Shown here piece by piece: positions 31,445 to 39,512 of a stretch of 50,546 bases of DNA (within the stretch, counting starts at the first letter, position 1; each line of letters begins with the position of its first letter). The position numbers were made by a program, and so were the translations under genes. The stretch spans positions 1-50,546 of the forward strand of contig JBPCTQ010000126.1 of the NCBI GenBank assembly GCA_051011595.1. Reading direction: 5' to 3'. The notes beneath the pieces are model-generated. The model did not search any database. It had not been told where the DNA came from and worked only from the letters and a program-made list of their open reading frames with translations. The DNA comes from JAOUEE01 sp051011595. GTDB lineage: Bacteria; Actinomycetota; Acidimicrobiia; Acidimicrobiales; SHLQ01.

Positions 31445-31707
31445 TTCGCCGACGCCGCAAGCTGTCGTGTCGCCAGGTGGGTCGGTCGCTCCAGCAGCTC
31501 CTCGACCACGAGATCGACGATCCCGAACGAGTGGCCCGCCTCCAGGAGCACCTCGACGCCTGTCGCGACTGCGGGCTCGAAGCCGAAGCGTATCGCTCCC
31601 TGTCCGACGCCATTCAGCGCACCGGGGCCGACGCGTCCTCCCCCGAGCTGCAGCGCCTCCGCGAATTCGGGGCCCGCCTGGCCGCCGGCGAGATCGACCC
31701 CGACTAG
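31441..31707 (+). CDS. ZAS-type anti-sigma factor
   Basis: The 88-aa soluble protein contains LSCRQVGRSLQQLLDHEIDD and HLDACRDCGLE, giving zinc ligands C10, H37, C41 and C44 in the HxxxCxxC pattern. RsrA/RshA-type proteins of this form release their sigma factor when the cysteines are oxidised. The ATGA overlap with the ECF sigma gene makes it the likely cognate partner. A second, divergent zf-HC2 protein lies on the other side of the sigma gene. Confidence 0.85.
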   Translation: MIRRRRKLSCRQVGRSLQQLLDHEIDDPERVARLQEHLDACRDCGLEAEAYRSLSDAIQRTGADASSPELQRLREFGARLAAGEIDPD

Positions 31708-31720
31708 GCGGCAGCTCGGG

Positions 31721-32977
31721 TCAGTCGACCACGGCGGTGTCGGGATGGAAGGCAGTCCAGGCGAACCAGAACGTGTCGAGGTGGGCCACAGCCTCCAGCT
31801 GGGCGCCGGCCAGCTCACCGGCGGTGGCGTGACCGAGTACGTCCCACGTCGATCCGGTTTCGTCGTCGACGAAACCGTCCTGAGTGCGGCTGAACGTGAT
31901 CGGTTGCCCGTCGACCTCGGGCACGAACACCCCCGATGCGCCGATGTCACGGCCGTCAGACACGGTGTCGGACACCAGCGGTGACGGTGTGCCGGGTTCG
32001 ATCCAGGCGATCAGGTCGTCGCCGCCGACCGTGAAGGGCACTACCCCTTCGGCGAAGACCAGCTCCTGTTGCACCGCCACCGTTTCACCGTTGCGCTCGA
32101 CACCGATGAACCTCTCCTTGTCGGCGAAGTCGTCCGGTGCCTCACCATCGAACAGGAACGGACGGGTGCCCTCGGTGTCGTACCCGATGTACGGGTTGGC
32201 TCCGTACTGAATGCCGTATCCGGTGTTGCGACTGAGCACGTAGCCGTCGGGGTACGCCTCGCGGAACGAGTCGTAGGACACCGTGGCCATGGGGATGGTG
32301 TCGAGCTCGGTGCCGGTGAGATGACCGACGATGGCCTGACCGGTGAAGTGGCTCCACAACGATTCGGTCTGGCGGTCGTACATGACCAGCGCCGAGTTGT
32401 ACAACGACCCGGACGTGCCGAAATCGAGGATTCGGTCGCCGACCCGACGGTCGTAGGCGACGGCCGAGCTGCACAACGGGCAGTACGTGACGGTGACCGG
32501 GATGTCGCCGAAGGCATCGTTGACGATCTCGTGACGGGTCATGATGTGGATCGGGTACGCCCGGGCCTGACCGTCGATCGACAGCACCACCACCGGTTCG
32601 CAGTCGGCCACGTAGTCGACCTGGGCAACCGGAACGAACCGCGGCTCCTCGATGGCGGGAATCCCGTCGGGAGGTGGACCGCCCGAGAGGATTCGACCGA
32701 TGTCGACCAACGGGTCGGGAAAGGCCGAGTTGCTGCGATCGTCGAGAGCGGACGGAACGTCCTCGGTCGCAGTGGACGGGATTCGCTCCAGCTCGTCGCC
32801 GTCGGCGCCGGCCTCGCGTGACACCTCACAGGACACGAACCCCGAGGAGCCTCCCGATGATGTGGTGGTCTGTTCGGCCGACACCGCCGCTTCTCCGCCC
32901 GACGACCCACAGGCCGCGGCCACCGCCGCAATGGTGGCGAGTACGGCGACGAGTGAGCGGCGGACCGGCATGGCCAC
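31721..32977 (-). CDS. DUF3179-family lipoprotein
   Basis: The 418-aa secreted protein has an N-terminal signal and lipobox-like VAAAC (C23), then a Ser/Gly/Thr-rich linker. The body carries the DUF3179 hallmarks: GQARAYPIHIMTRHEIVND, VTYCPLCSSAVAYDR, FGTSGSLYNSALVMYDRQ and SLWSHFTGQAIVG. The CPLC pair and conserved His and Asp residues suggest a metal or redox site, but the family is uncharacterised. The start could be GTG 32977 or ATG 32971. It converges on the anti-sigma gene, with 13 bp between their 3' ends. Confidence 0.82.
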   Translation of the reverse strand: MAMPVRRSLVAVLATIAAVAAACGSSGGEAAVSAEQTTTSSGGSSGFVSCEVSREAGADGDELERIPSTATEDVPSALDDRSNSAFPDPLVDIGRILSGGPPPDGIPAIEEPRFVPVAQVDYVADCEPVVVLSIDGQARAYPIHIMTRHEIVNDAFGDIPVTVTYCPLCSSAVAYDRRVGDRILDFGTSGSLYNSALVMYDRQTESLWSHFTGQAIVGHLTGTELDTIPMATVSYDSFREAYPDGYVLSRNTGYGIQYGANPYIGYDTEGTRPFLFDGEAPDDFADKERFIGVERNGETVAVQQELVFAEGVVPFTVGGDDLIAWIEPGTPSPLVSDTVSDGRDIGASGVFVPEVDGQPITFSRTQDGFVDDETGSTWDVLGHATAGELAGAQLEAVAHLDTFWFAWTAFHPDTAVVD

Positions 32978-33012
32978 GAAACCCGGCAGCTTCGATGCTT
33001 GTTCCCGTCCGA

Positions 33013-34383
33013 TCAGCCTCCGTCGGCCCGGGCGGGGCGGGCCCGCCGGCCATCGACCTCATGGAAGAACTGGGCGACGGTCTGGGGTATCGCGAACCCC
33101 CACGTGGGGTAGGCATGAACGGTCTGGCCCAATCGTCCGGTGAACATGCCGGTGCGCACGGCCAGGGCCAACTCGTTGATCGTCTCGCCGGCACGGGGGC
33201 CCACCACGGTGGCGCCGATGACCCGGCCGCCGAACAGCCTCCGGGTGAAGGTCTTGGGGCCGGTGATGATCTTGATGAACCCCTCGGTGCGGTGGTCGGT
33301 GATGGCCCGGTCGAAGTCGCTCATCGACAGTTCGGCCACCCGTCCGCCCATGGTCGCCGCCTCCGCCTCGGTCGGGCCGATTCGGGCAACCTCGGGATCG
33401 GTGAAGGTGGCCCAGGGCACCACCGAGGGATCGAACTTCCAGCGAGGGTGAAACCCGAGGGCGTGGCCGGCGGCCAGCCGGCCCATCTCGTCGGCGGCGT
33501 GGGTGAAGGGCAGGAGACCGGTCACGTCGCCCACGGCATAGACACCGTCGACGGCGGTACGAAGGTGGCCATCGACCTGGATGTGGCCCCGTTGGTCGAG
33601 CTCGACTCCGATCTCCTGCAGGCCCATTCCCTGGCTCGACGGACGGCGCCCGACCGACACCAGCACCCGCTCGACCGTCACCGGTTCCGCACCGTCGGCG
33701 ATCATCTCCACGCCACCGGCCACCGATCGGCATTCGACGACCGGCTGCCCGACCCGGACAGACACTCCGTCGGCCTCCAGCGCGGCCTGCACGACCGCGG
33801 AGGCCCGCGGTTCCTCGCGGGCCAGCACTCGGTCGAGGGCCTCGAACACCGTCACCTCGACGCCCAGGCGAGCCAGTGCCTGGGCCAGTTCACAACCGAC
33901 CGGTCCGGCACCGAGCACGGCCAGCGACTGGGGCGCGTCGCTCAGATCGAAGATGTTCTCGTTGGTGAGGGCGTCGACCTGGTCCAGGCCAGGGATCGTC
34001 GGCACCACCGGCTGTGCGCCCGTGGCAATCACGATGCGTGCTCCCCGGATGCGGGTGCCGTCGACGTCGACCGTGTCGGGGGCGACCATCGTGGCCCGCC
34101 CGTCGATGACCTCGATGCCCTGCTGGCGCAACGTGGCCATGGATTCGGTGACCGAGATCGTGTCGATGCTGCTCCGAACCCGGTGCATGGCCTCGGCGAA
34201 CGAACCGCCACGGGCGGCCACGCTGATGAGCGCCTTCGAGGGAACACAGCCGGTGAACGTGCAGTCGCCGCCGGGTTCGCCTTGCGAGATCAGTGCCGCC
34301 GACTTCCCCGCCCACCGCGCCGATCGGACTGCGCTGAGGCCACCGGTGCCGCCACCGACCACTACGAGGTCAAATTCCTTCAC
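33013..34383 (-). CDS. FAD-dependent pyridine nucleotide-disulfide oxidoreductase
   Basis: The 456-aa flavoprotein has the FAD motif VVVGGGTGG, the redox disulfide C41/C46 in GGDCTFTGCVPSKAL, the NAD(P) motif VLGAGPVGCELAQAL and GVYAVGDVTG. The layout matches lipoamide dehydrogenase and mercuric reductase relatives. The usual C-terminal His-Glu dyad (HPTxxE) is not present; the site reads HAYPTWGFAIP, with Tyr for His and Phe at the Glu position. It is therefore unlikely to be the dehydrogenase of the 2-oxoacid complexes. The start is GTG 34383. No pathway partner is visible nearby. Confidence 0.83.
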   Translation of the reverse strand: MKEFDLVVVGGGTGGLSAVRSARWAGKSAALISQGEPGGDCTFTGCVPSKALISVAARGGSFAEAMHRVRSSIDTISVTESMATLRQQGIEVIDGRATMVAPDTVDVDGTRIRGARIVIATGAQPVVPTIPGLDQVDALTNENIFDLSDAPQSLAVLGAGPVGCELAQALARLGVEVTVFEALDRVLAREEPRASAVVQAALEADGVSVRVGQPVVECRSVAGGVEMIADGAEPVTVERVLVSVGRRPSSQGMGLQEIGVELDQRGHIQVDGHLRTAVDGVYAVGDVTGLLPFTHAADEMGRLAAGHALGFHPRWKFDPSVVPWATFTDPEVARIGPTEAEAATMGGRVAELSMSDFDRAITDHRTEGFIKIITGPKTFTRRLFGGRVIGATVVGPRAGETINELALAVRTGMFTGRLGQTVHAYPTWGFAIPQTVAQFFHEVDGRRARPARADGG

Positions 34384-34474
34384 GGCACGTCAAACCTGAT
34401 GGGTCGGTGAACATTCCCGAGTATGGACCGGGACCACACCAGCCGCGTGCACCATCGGTCTGCGGCGCGACGAA

Positions 34475-34666
34475 CTAGTGCAGCGTCCGAACGACGAACC
34501 ACGCCAGGTTGAACAGCACCAGCCCGAGGACGAATCGGCGGATGTCGGGGTCGGCCCGTCGCGTCACCACCAGCGCAATCACCCACACCGGCACCATGAC
34601 CGCCCACTGCACGGCGACACCGGCATCGGTTCGGGGCAACGCCAGCTCGAGGATGAAGTCGAGCAT
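34475..34666 (-). CDS. Small two-helix membrane protein after trpA
   Basis: The 63-aa protein is predicted to have two transmembrane segments (about 17-35 and 44-60) separated by a charged loop, RRADPDIRRF. The ATG lies 15 bp past the trpA stop on the same strand, so it is probably the last gene of the trpC-F-B-A unit. I do not recognise a family. Its tight spacing argues that it is real, although its composition is simple. Confidence 0.55.
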   Translation of the reverse strand: MLDFILELALPRTDAGVAVQWAVMVPVWVIALVVTRRADPDIRRFVLGLVLFNLAWFVVRTLH

Positions 34667-34681
34667 CGGCGGCCCAGCGCC

Positions 34682-35458
34682 TCAGCGATCGAGTGCGGTC
34701 CGGAATTCGCGCACCAGATCACCGACGCCCTCGGGGCCATGCCCATCGAGTAGTCGCCGCACCACCGCCGAACCCACGATCACCCCGTCGGCGTGGGCGC
34801 AGACCTCGACGGCCTGGGCCGGAGTGGAGACACCAACCCCGACCAACACCGGCACATCGGTGACGGCCTTGAGCCGGACGGCCATCTCGGTGGCACTGGC
34901 CGCCAGTTCGGCTCGTTCTCCGGTCACCCCCAGCAGACCAACGCCGTAGACGAAACCCTGCGTTCGCTCGCATATGCGGGGAAGCCGATCGTCGGGGGCG
35001 GTGGGCGCGGCCAGCAGGATCATCTCGACACCCGCCTCACCGGCGGCCTCGGCCCACGGTTCGCATTCTTCGAGCGGCATGTCGGGAAGGATGGCCGCGC
35101 TGACGCCGGCCTCGTGGAGGGATGCAGCAAACCGTTGCAGTCCGCTGTGGAACGCCAGGTTGTAGTACGTCATCACCGCCAGGGGCACGTCGACCTCGAG
35201 CCGACGCACGTCGTCGAGCACCGACATGGGGGTGGCGCCGTCGGCGAGGGCGCGGTCGCTGGCTTCCTGGATGGTGGGACCGTCCATGACCGGATCGCTG
35301 AACGGAATACCGATCTCCACGGCGTCGGCTCCGGCCGCCACCGCCGCCTCGACGGCGTCGGTCCATTGACCGGTGAGCCCGCCGGTGATGTACGGGATGA
35401 GCAGCTTGTGGCCACCATCGCGTCGATCCCTGAGGTGCTGTTCCAGCAGACCGGTCAC
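34682..35458 (-). CDS. trpA: Tryptophan synthase alpha chain
   Basis: TrpA cleaves indole-3-glycerol phosphate and passes indole to TrpB. The 258-aa TIM barrel shows the catalytic Glu and Asp in AVEIGIPFSDPVMDGPTIQ, LPDMPLEE and the phosphate-binding GVGVSTPAQA and DGVIVGSAVV. GTG 35458 overlaps the trpB stop by 4 nt. The length is normal. Confidence 0.96.
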   Translation of the reverse strand: MTGLLEQHLRDRRDGGHKLLIPYITGGLTGQWTDAVEAAVAAGADAVEIGIPFSDPVMDGPTIQEASDRALADGATPMSVLDDVRRLEVDVPLAVMTYYNLAFHSGLQRFAASLHEAGVSAAILPDMPLEECEPWAEAAGEAGVEMILLAAPTAPDDRLPRICERTQGFVYGVGLLGVTGERAELAASATEMAVRLKAVTDVPVLVGVGVSTPAQAVEVCAHADGVIVGSAVVRRLLDGHGPEGVGDLVREFRTALDR

Positions 35459-36609
35459 GACAGGATCTCCATCATCTGGGTGGCGTCCTTGTCACCCCGG
35501 CCCGACAGGTTGAGCAGCACCGTCTGGCCGGCGAGCTCCTCCCGTTCGCGACTGATCCACGCCAGCGCGTGAGCAGGCTCCAGAGCAGGGATGATGCCTT
35601 CGGTACGCGACAACAGCTGGAAGGCTTCGATGACCTCGTCGTCGGTGACTGCCTCGTAGCGAGCCCGACCCAATGCGGCCAGGTGTGAGTGCTCGGGCCC
35701 CACACCCGGGTAGTCGAGTCCGGCCGAGATCGACTCGGCTTCGCGAACCTGGCCGAACTCGTCCTGCATGAGATACGAGTGCGATCCGTGCACCACCCCG
35801 GGAACGCCGCGACCGATCGCTGCCCCACCGGCCGGTTCGACACCGACCAGTGCGGCTTCGGTGTCGGCGAAGCCGGAGAAGATCCCGATGGCGTTGGACC
35901 CTCCGCCCACACACGCCACCACCACATCAGGGTCACCACCGAGGAGCGTCTGGCACTGCTCGCGGGACTCGGTCCCGATCACCCGGTGGAACTCCCGCAC
36001 CATCCACGGGTACGGATGGGGGCCCATCACCGACCCGAGGCAGTAGTGCGACGCCTCGACCGTGGCCACCCAGTCGCGCATGGCATCGTTGATGGCGTCC
36101 TTGAGGGTGCGACTGCCCGAGGTCGCCGGCCGCACCTCGGCGCCCAGCAGGCGCATGCGGAACACGTTGAGCTCCTGCCGTTCGATGTCGACCTCGCCCA
36201 TGTAGACCACACACTCGAGACCCAGAAGCGCGGCGGCGGTGGCGGTGGCCACCCCGTGCTGTCCGGCACCGGTCTCCGCGACCAGACGCTTCTTGCCCAT
36301 TCGTTCGGCCAGCAGCGCCTGCCCCAGCACGTTGTTGATCTTGTGCGATCCCGTGTGGTTGAGATCCTCACGTTTGAGCAGCACCCGCATCCCGAGCTCG
36401 GCGCCGAGGCGATGGCATTCGGTCATCGGGCTGGGCCGACCGGCGTAGTCACGGAGCAGGCCATCGAGCCGGCTCCGATACTCGTCGTCGGCCCAGGCGG
36501 CCCGAAAGGCCTTCTCCAGGTCCTGACACGCCGGCATCAGCGTCTCCGGGACGAAGCGGCCACCGAACTCGCCGAAGCGGCCGTCGGTACTCGGGTCACC
36601 CATCACCAT
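35455..36609 (-). CDS. trpB: Tryptophan synthase beta chain
   Basis: TrpB joins indole and serine using pyridoxal phosphate. The 384-aa product has FGEFGGRFVPETLMPA at the start, the PLP lysine in HTGSHKINNVLGQALL, the AETGAGQHGVATA loop and the phosphate-binding VGGGSNAIG. This is the TrpB1 type that pairs with TrpA. ATG 36609 has GGAG about 7 nt upstream; ATG 36603 is an alternative two codons later. trpF lies 22 bp upstream. Confidence 0.96.
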   Translation of the reverse strand: MVMGDPSTDGRFGEFGGRFVPETLMPACQDLEKAFRAAWADDEYRSRLDGLLRDYAGRPSPMTECHRLGAELGMRVLLKREDLNHTGSHKINNVLGQALLAERMGKKRLVAETGAGQHGVATATAAALLGLECVVYMGEVDIERQELNVFRMRLLGAEVRPATSGSRTLKDAINDAMRDWVATVEASHYCLGSVMGPHPYPWMVREFHRVIGTESREQCQTLLGGDPDVVVACVGGGSNAIGIFSGFADTEAALVGVEPAGGAAIGRGVPGVVHGSHSYLMQDEFGQVREAESISAGLDYPGVGPEHSHLAALGRARYEAVTDDEVIEAFQLLSRTEGIIPALEPAHALAWISREREELAGQTVLLNLSGRGDKDATQMMEILS

Positions 36610-36631
36610 GGTCGTACTCCGTCGCGGTCGA

Positions 36632-37288
36632 TCACTCGTCGGTCATCCAGTCGTAGGGGCCAGCCGATGACCCCTCGTACGGCGCAGCTTCGGCCGCCTT
36701 GGCGTTGGCGATGAAGGCCTTGACCCGAACCGGGTCCTTCTGGCCGGGCGCCTTCTCGACGCCGGTGGAGACGTCGACGCCCCAGGGGGAGACCTGCTCG
36801 ATCGCCTGAGCCACGTTGCCCGGGTGCAGGCCCCCGGCCAGCAGCAGGCGGGAGCGGTCAGGCGCAGCATCGACCAACGACCAGTCGAACACCTGCCCCG
36901 AACCGGGGTTCTTGGCGTCGACCAACAACACATCGGCCCCGAAATCGTCGAACCGCTCGATGGCCGGGTCACCGGCGGGGAAGGCCTTGAACACGATGCG
37001 GACGCGCTCCTTGACCGCCTGGGTGTCCTCGGCGGTCTCGTACCCGTGCAGCTGGGCCGCCTTGAGGCCGGCCTGGTCGACGAGTTTGATCACCCGGTCG
37101 GGAGCATCGTTGCGGAACACCCCAACGGTGAGCACGTCGGGCGGGAGACGGCGGGTGATGTCGTGCACTGCCGTGGCCGAGACCTGGCGAGGCGAAGGGG
37201 CGAACACGAACCCCACCGCGTCGGCACCCATCGCCACGGCCAACAACGCGTCGGCCTCGGAGGTGATACCGCAGATCTTGACGAACAC
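36632..37288 (-). CDS. trpF: Phosphoribosylanthranilate isomerase
   Basis: TrpF converts phosphoribosylanthranilate to CdRP. The 218-aa TIM barrel begins MFVKICGITSEADALLA with the catalytic Cys in KICGIT; it also has AVGFVFAPSPRQVS, LLLAGGLHPGNV and VDVSTGVEKAPGQKD. GTG 37288 has TAGCGT 6 nt upstream, and that box overlaps the trpC stop. Many actinobacteria lack trpF and use PriA instead. Its presence here implies that the hisA gene at 45.2-45.9 kb need not do this step. Confidence 0.95.
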   Translation of the reverse strand: MFVKICGITSEADALLAVAMGADAVGFVFAPSPRQVSATAVHDITRRLPPDVLTVGVFRNDAPDRVIKLVDQAGLKAAQLHGYETAEDTQAVKERVRIVFKAFPAGDPAIERFDDFGADVLLVDAKNPGSGQVFDWSLVDAAPDRSRLLLAGGLHPGNVAQAIEQVSPWGVDVSTGVEKAPGQKDPVRVKAFIANAKAAEAAPYEGSSAGPYDWMTDE

Positions 37289-37294
37289 GAGTCG

Positions 37295-37300
37295 ACGCTA
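37295..37300 (-). promoter_or_regulatory. Possible internal -10 box TAGCGT before trpF, overlapping the trpC stop
   Basis: TAGCGT (minus strand 37300-37295) starts with the TAG stop codon of trpC and ends 6 nt before the trpF GTG. It fits the leaderless pattern, but coding constraint on the TAG could make it coincidental. Confidence 0.4.
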
Positions 37301-38110
37301 CCGGGCCACGGAACCGGACGGTGTCGATCGATCGACCGCCCGCAGCCCCTGCACCGCAGCGGCCCGATCACCGGCGGTGACCACACTCTCCCCCACCAGG
37401 ACGGCGTGATAGCCGGCGGCGGCCAAACGACGGGCATCGTCGGGGCCCCGAACCCCTGATTCGGCCACGCGGACGACCGAGTCCGGCATGCTGGGCCCGA
37501 CTCGGACAGCCCGGTCGGTGTCGACTTCAAACGTGGACAGGTCACGCTGGTTGACGCCGATGAGGTCGGCGCCGACGGCCATGGCCCGATCGATCTCGCC
37601 CTCGTCGTGGGTCTCGACCAACACATCGAGGCCCAGCTCGACACCCAGTGCATGGAAATCGGCCAGCTCGACGTCGTCGAGGGCGGCCACGATCAACAAC
37701 ACGGCGTCGGCGCCCATGAGGCGGGCATCGACCACATCGTTGGCGGCCACGGTGAAGTCCTTGCGCAGCACGGGAACGCCGACCGCAGCACGAGCCGCGG
37801 CCAGGTCGGCAGTGCTGCCGCCGAAGTGGGACTCGTCGGTGAGCACCGACAGACAGGTAGCGCCACCGGCCACGTACTCGGCCGCAACCGAGGCGGGGTC
37901 GAGATCGGGCGAGAGGGCCCCTCGAGACGGCGAGCGGCGTTTGATCTCGGCAATCACGGCCATACCCTCCGCGCCGATCAATGCTCGACGAAACCCGCGA
38001 CAAGGCGCCAGCGCGGACACTTGCTCGACCAGCGAGTCCAGCGATCGCCCATCGTTGTCGGCCGTGGCCCGATGGGCGGCGATGATGGGCTCGAGGTACG
38101 CCGGGGCCAT
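37298..38110 (-). CDS. trpC: Indole-3-glycerol phosphate synthase
   Basis: TrpC closes the indole ring from CdRP. The 270-aa TIM barrel shows the catalytic Lys and Glu landmarks: VIAEIKRRSPSRGALSPD, LSVLTDESHFGGS, VPVLRKDFTVAAND, LIGVNQRDLSTFEVD and VAESGVRGPDD. ATG 38110 has TAGAGT 6 nt upstream. It is the first gene of the trpC-F-B-A unit. It stands alone rather than fused to TrpF as in enterobacteria. Confidence 0.96.
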   Translation of the reverse strand: MAPAYLEPIIAAHRATADNDGRSLDSLVEQVSALAPCRGFRRALIGAEGMAVIAEIKRRSPSRGALSPDLDPASVAAEYVAGGATCLSVLTDESHFGGSTADLAAARAAVGVPVLRKDFTVAANDVVDARLMGADAVLLIVAALDDVELADFHALGVELGLDVLVETHDEGEIDRAMAVGADLIGVNQRDLSTFEVDTDRAVRVGPSMPDSVVRVAESGVRGPDDARRLAAAGYHAVLVGESVVTAGDRAAAVQGLRAVDRSTPSGSVAR

Positions 38111-38116
38111 GGGCGA

Positions 38117-38122
38117 ACTCTA
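38117..38122 (-). promoter_or_regulatory. Putative -10 box TAGAGT of trpC
   Basis: TAGAGT ends 6 nt before the trpC ATG on the minus strand. With no leader, there is no space for a trp leader peptide or attenuator. Confidence 0.5.
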
Positions 38123-38181
38123 GCGGTGCCCGGATTTCGCCGGACGAGGATTTCTCGCCGACGGGCCGACGGCGAAGCCGA

Positions 38182-38721
38182 TCACAGCCGGTCGTCGCGT
38201 TGTGACGAGGTGAGCGCCACCAGCGGGACGACGATGAACAACACGATGCTGGCCGCGAAACTCCCCAGACCCAGCGCCAACAGCGGCGCCAAGCCGGTCA
38301 TGGCCCCGACGATCAAGCAGGCGATGGCCGCCATCAACAACAAGACCGGCGCCATGCTGAGGCCCCGCGAGTGGGTTCGACGGCCCTCGGGATCGGTGTC
38401 GGGCATGGGTGGATCGTCGTCGAGGTCGAAGGGAACGAATCGATACGGGTCGTCGGCGCGGCCGGCGGTGTGGGTGGCCCGCGACCTGCTCCGCGTGGGC
38501 TGGGGCCGCTGCTGGTCGTACACCCGGCGTCGCTCGGCGTCGCCGAGAACGGCCCATGCGGCGGTGACCTCCTGCATACGTTGTTCGTTGCGCCGCCGCT
38601 CGGCCGGCGCGGCGTCGGGATGGCTGTCGGGGTGATAACGCCGCGCCAGCTTGAGGTAGGCAGCCCGGATCTCGTCGGGCTGGGCCGACGATGTCAGCTC
38701 GAGGGCGTCATAGTGATCCAC
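38182..38721 (-). CDS. J-domain membrane protein
   Basis: The 179-aa protein has an N-terminal J domain (about 1-70) with the HPD motif in LARRYHPDSHPDA, a charged Arg/Ser-rich linker, and two C-terminal transmembrane helices (about 120-142 and 146-168). J domains stimulate DnaK-type chaperones; here the chaperone would be recruited to the membrane. It is not full DnaJ, as the zinc-finger and C-terminal domains are missing. GTG 38721 has TAGCAT 9 nt upstream. It is divergent from the OmpR-type regulator and lies 71 bp upstream of trpC. Confidence 0.82.
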   Translation of the reverse strand: MDHYDALELTSSAQPDEIRAAYLKLARRYHPDSHPDAAPAERRRNEQRMQEVTAAWAVLGDAERRRVYDQQRPQPTRSRSRATHTAGRADDPYRFVPFDLDDDPPMPDTDPEGRRTHSRGLSMAPVLLLMAAIACLIVGAMTGLAPLLALGLGSFAASIVLFIVVPLVALTSSQRDDRL

Positions 38722-38730
38722 GAAGGCCCC

Positions 38731-38736
38731 ATGCTA
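38731..38736 (-). promoter_or_regulatory. Possible -10 box TAGCAT of the J-domain gene
   Basis: TAGCAT ends 9 nt before GTG 38721 on the minus strand. The spacing is at the long end for the leaderless pattern of this window. Confidence 0.35.
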
Positions 38737-38770
38737 CGGCGCCGGCGCGATCCCACGAGAGCCGGAGTGT

Positions 38771-38800
38771 CTTCACGGTCTCCTCACAGATCTCTGATAT
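38771..38800 (+). promoter_or_regulatory. Pho-box-like direct repeats and -10 box of the OmpR-type regulator
   Basis: CTTCACGG (38771) and CCTCACAG (38782) are direct repeats with an 11-nt period, resembling PhoP/PhoB half-sites. The second is followed 6 nt later by TGATAT (38795-38800), a likely -10 box. In known Pho promoters the boxes replace the -35 element at this spacing. AGGAA just before ATG 38832 is a possible ribosome-binding site. This suggests autoregulation by the downstream gene product. Confidence 0.45.
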
Positions 38801-38831
38801 CCAGGAAGTCCCGGCCTGCCCTTAGGAATCC

Positions 38832-39512
38832 ATGACCAACGACGAACCGGTCATCGTGGTCGTCGAGGACGACCCCAACATCGCTGACCTGGTCGATCTC
38901 TATCTCCGCCGCGACGGCTATCGCGTCTTTCAGGCAGCCGACGGCGAAAGGGCCCTGGAGGTCATTTCGCAGCGACGACCTCGTCTGGTCGTGCTCGACA
39001 TCGGCCTGCCGGGTGAGCTCGACGGATTCGAGGTCTGCCGCCGGATCCGATCCGACAGCAACACCGCCGTCCTGATGCTCACCGCCCGCGACGGCGAGAT
39101 CGACCGGGTGCTGGGCTTGGAGCTCGGCGCCGACGACTACGTCGTGAAGCCGTTCTCCCCCCGTGAGGTGGTGGCCCGGGTCCGGGCCATTCTTCGCCGC
39201 GTCGATGGCGGGGGCCGCGACCTCCCGCCCGTCCACGAAGCCGGCCTCGTCCGGGTCGACACCGGACGCCGTGAGGTGACCGTCGGCGACGCACCCGTGA
39301 ACCTCGCGGCTCGCGAGTTCGAACTGCTCCAGTTCCTCTTCGAGAACCGGGGCCTCGCACTCACCCGCCGTCAACTCCTCGACGGCGTGTGGGGAGACGA
39401 CTGGATCGGTGACGACCGTACGGTCGACGTACACGTGCGCCAGTTGCGCAAGAAGGTCGGCCAAGAGCTGCCCCTCGACACGGTGTGGGGTGTGGGCTAC
39501 CGGCTCGACTGA
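38832..39512 (+). CDS. OmpR/PhoB-family response regulator
   Basis: The 226-aa transcription factor has a receiver domain with acidic pair D13/D14, phospho-acceptor D56, T84 and K106 (YVVKPFSPREV), then a winged-helix DNA-binding domain (about 130-226) with LAAREFELLQFLFENRG, VDVHVRQLRKKVG and a terminal GVGYRLD. It should receive phosphate from the kinase encoded next, whose ATG overlaps its stop by 1 nt. PhoP/RegX3-like function is suggested only by the box in its promoter. Confidence 0.92.
   Translation: MTNDEPVIVVVEDDPNIADLVDLYLRRDGYRVFQAADGERALEVISQRRPRLVVLDIGLPGELDGFEVCRRIRSDSNTAVLMLTARDGEIDRVLGLELGADDYVVKPFSPREVVARVRAILRRVDGGGRDLPPVHEAGLVRVDTGRREVTVGDAPVNLAAREFELLQFLFENRGLALTRRQLLDGVWGDDWIGDDRTVDVHVRQLRKKVGQELPLDTVWGVGYRLD

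Noticed and set aside
33013..34383. Lipoamide dehydrogenase (lpdA) of a 2-oxoacid complex
   Set aside because: The HPTxxE dyad is missing and no E1/E2 genes are nearby.
38111..38181. trp attenuator or T-box upstream of trpC
   Set aside because: The trpC start is 6 nt from a -10 box, leaving no leader; no Trp-rich leader peptide or T-box sequence was found. The same holds for trpE.
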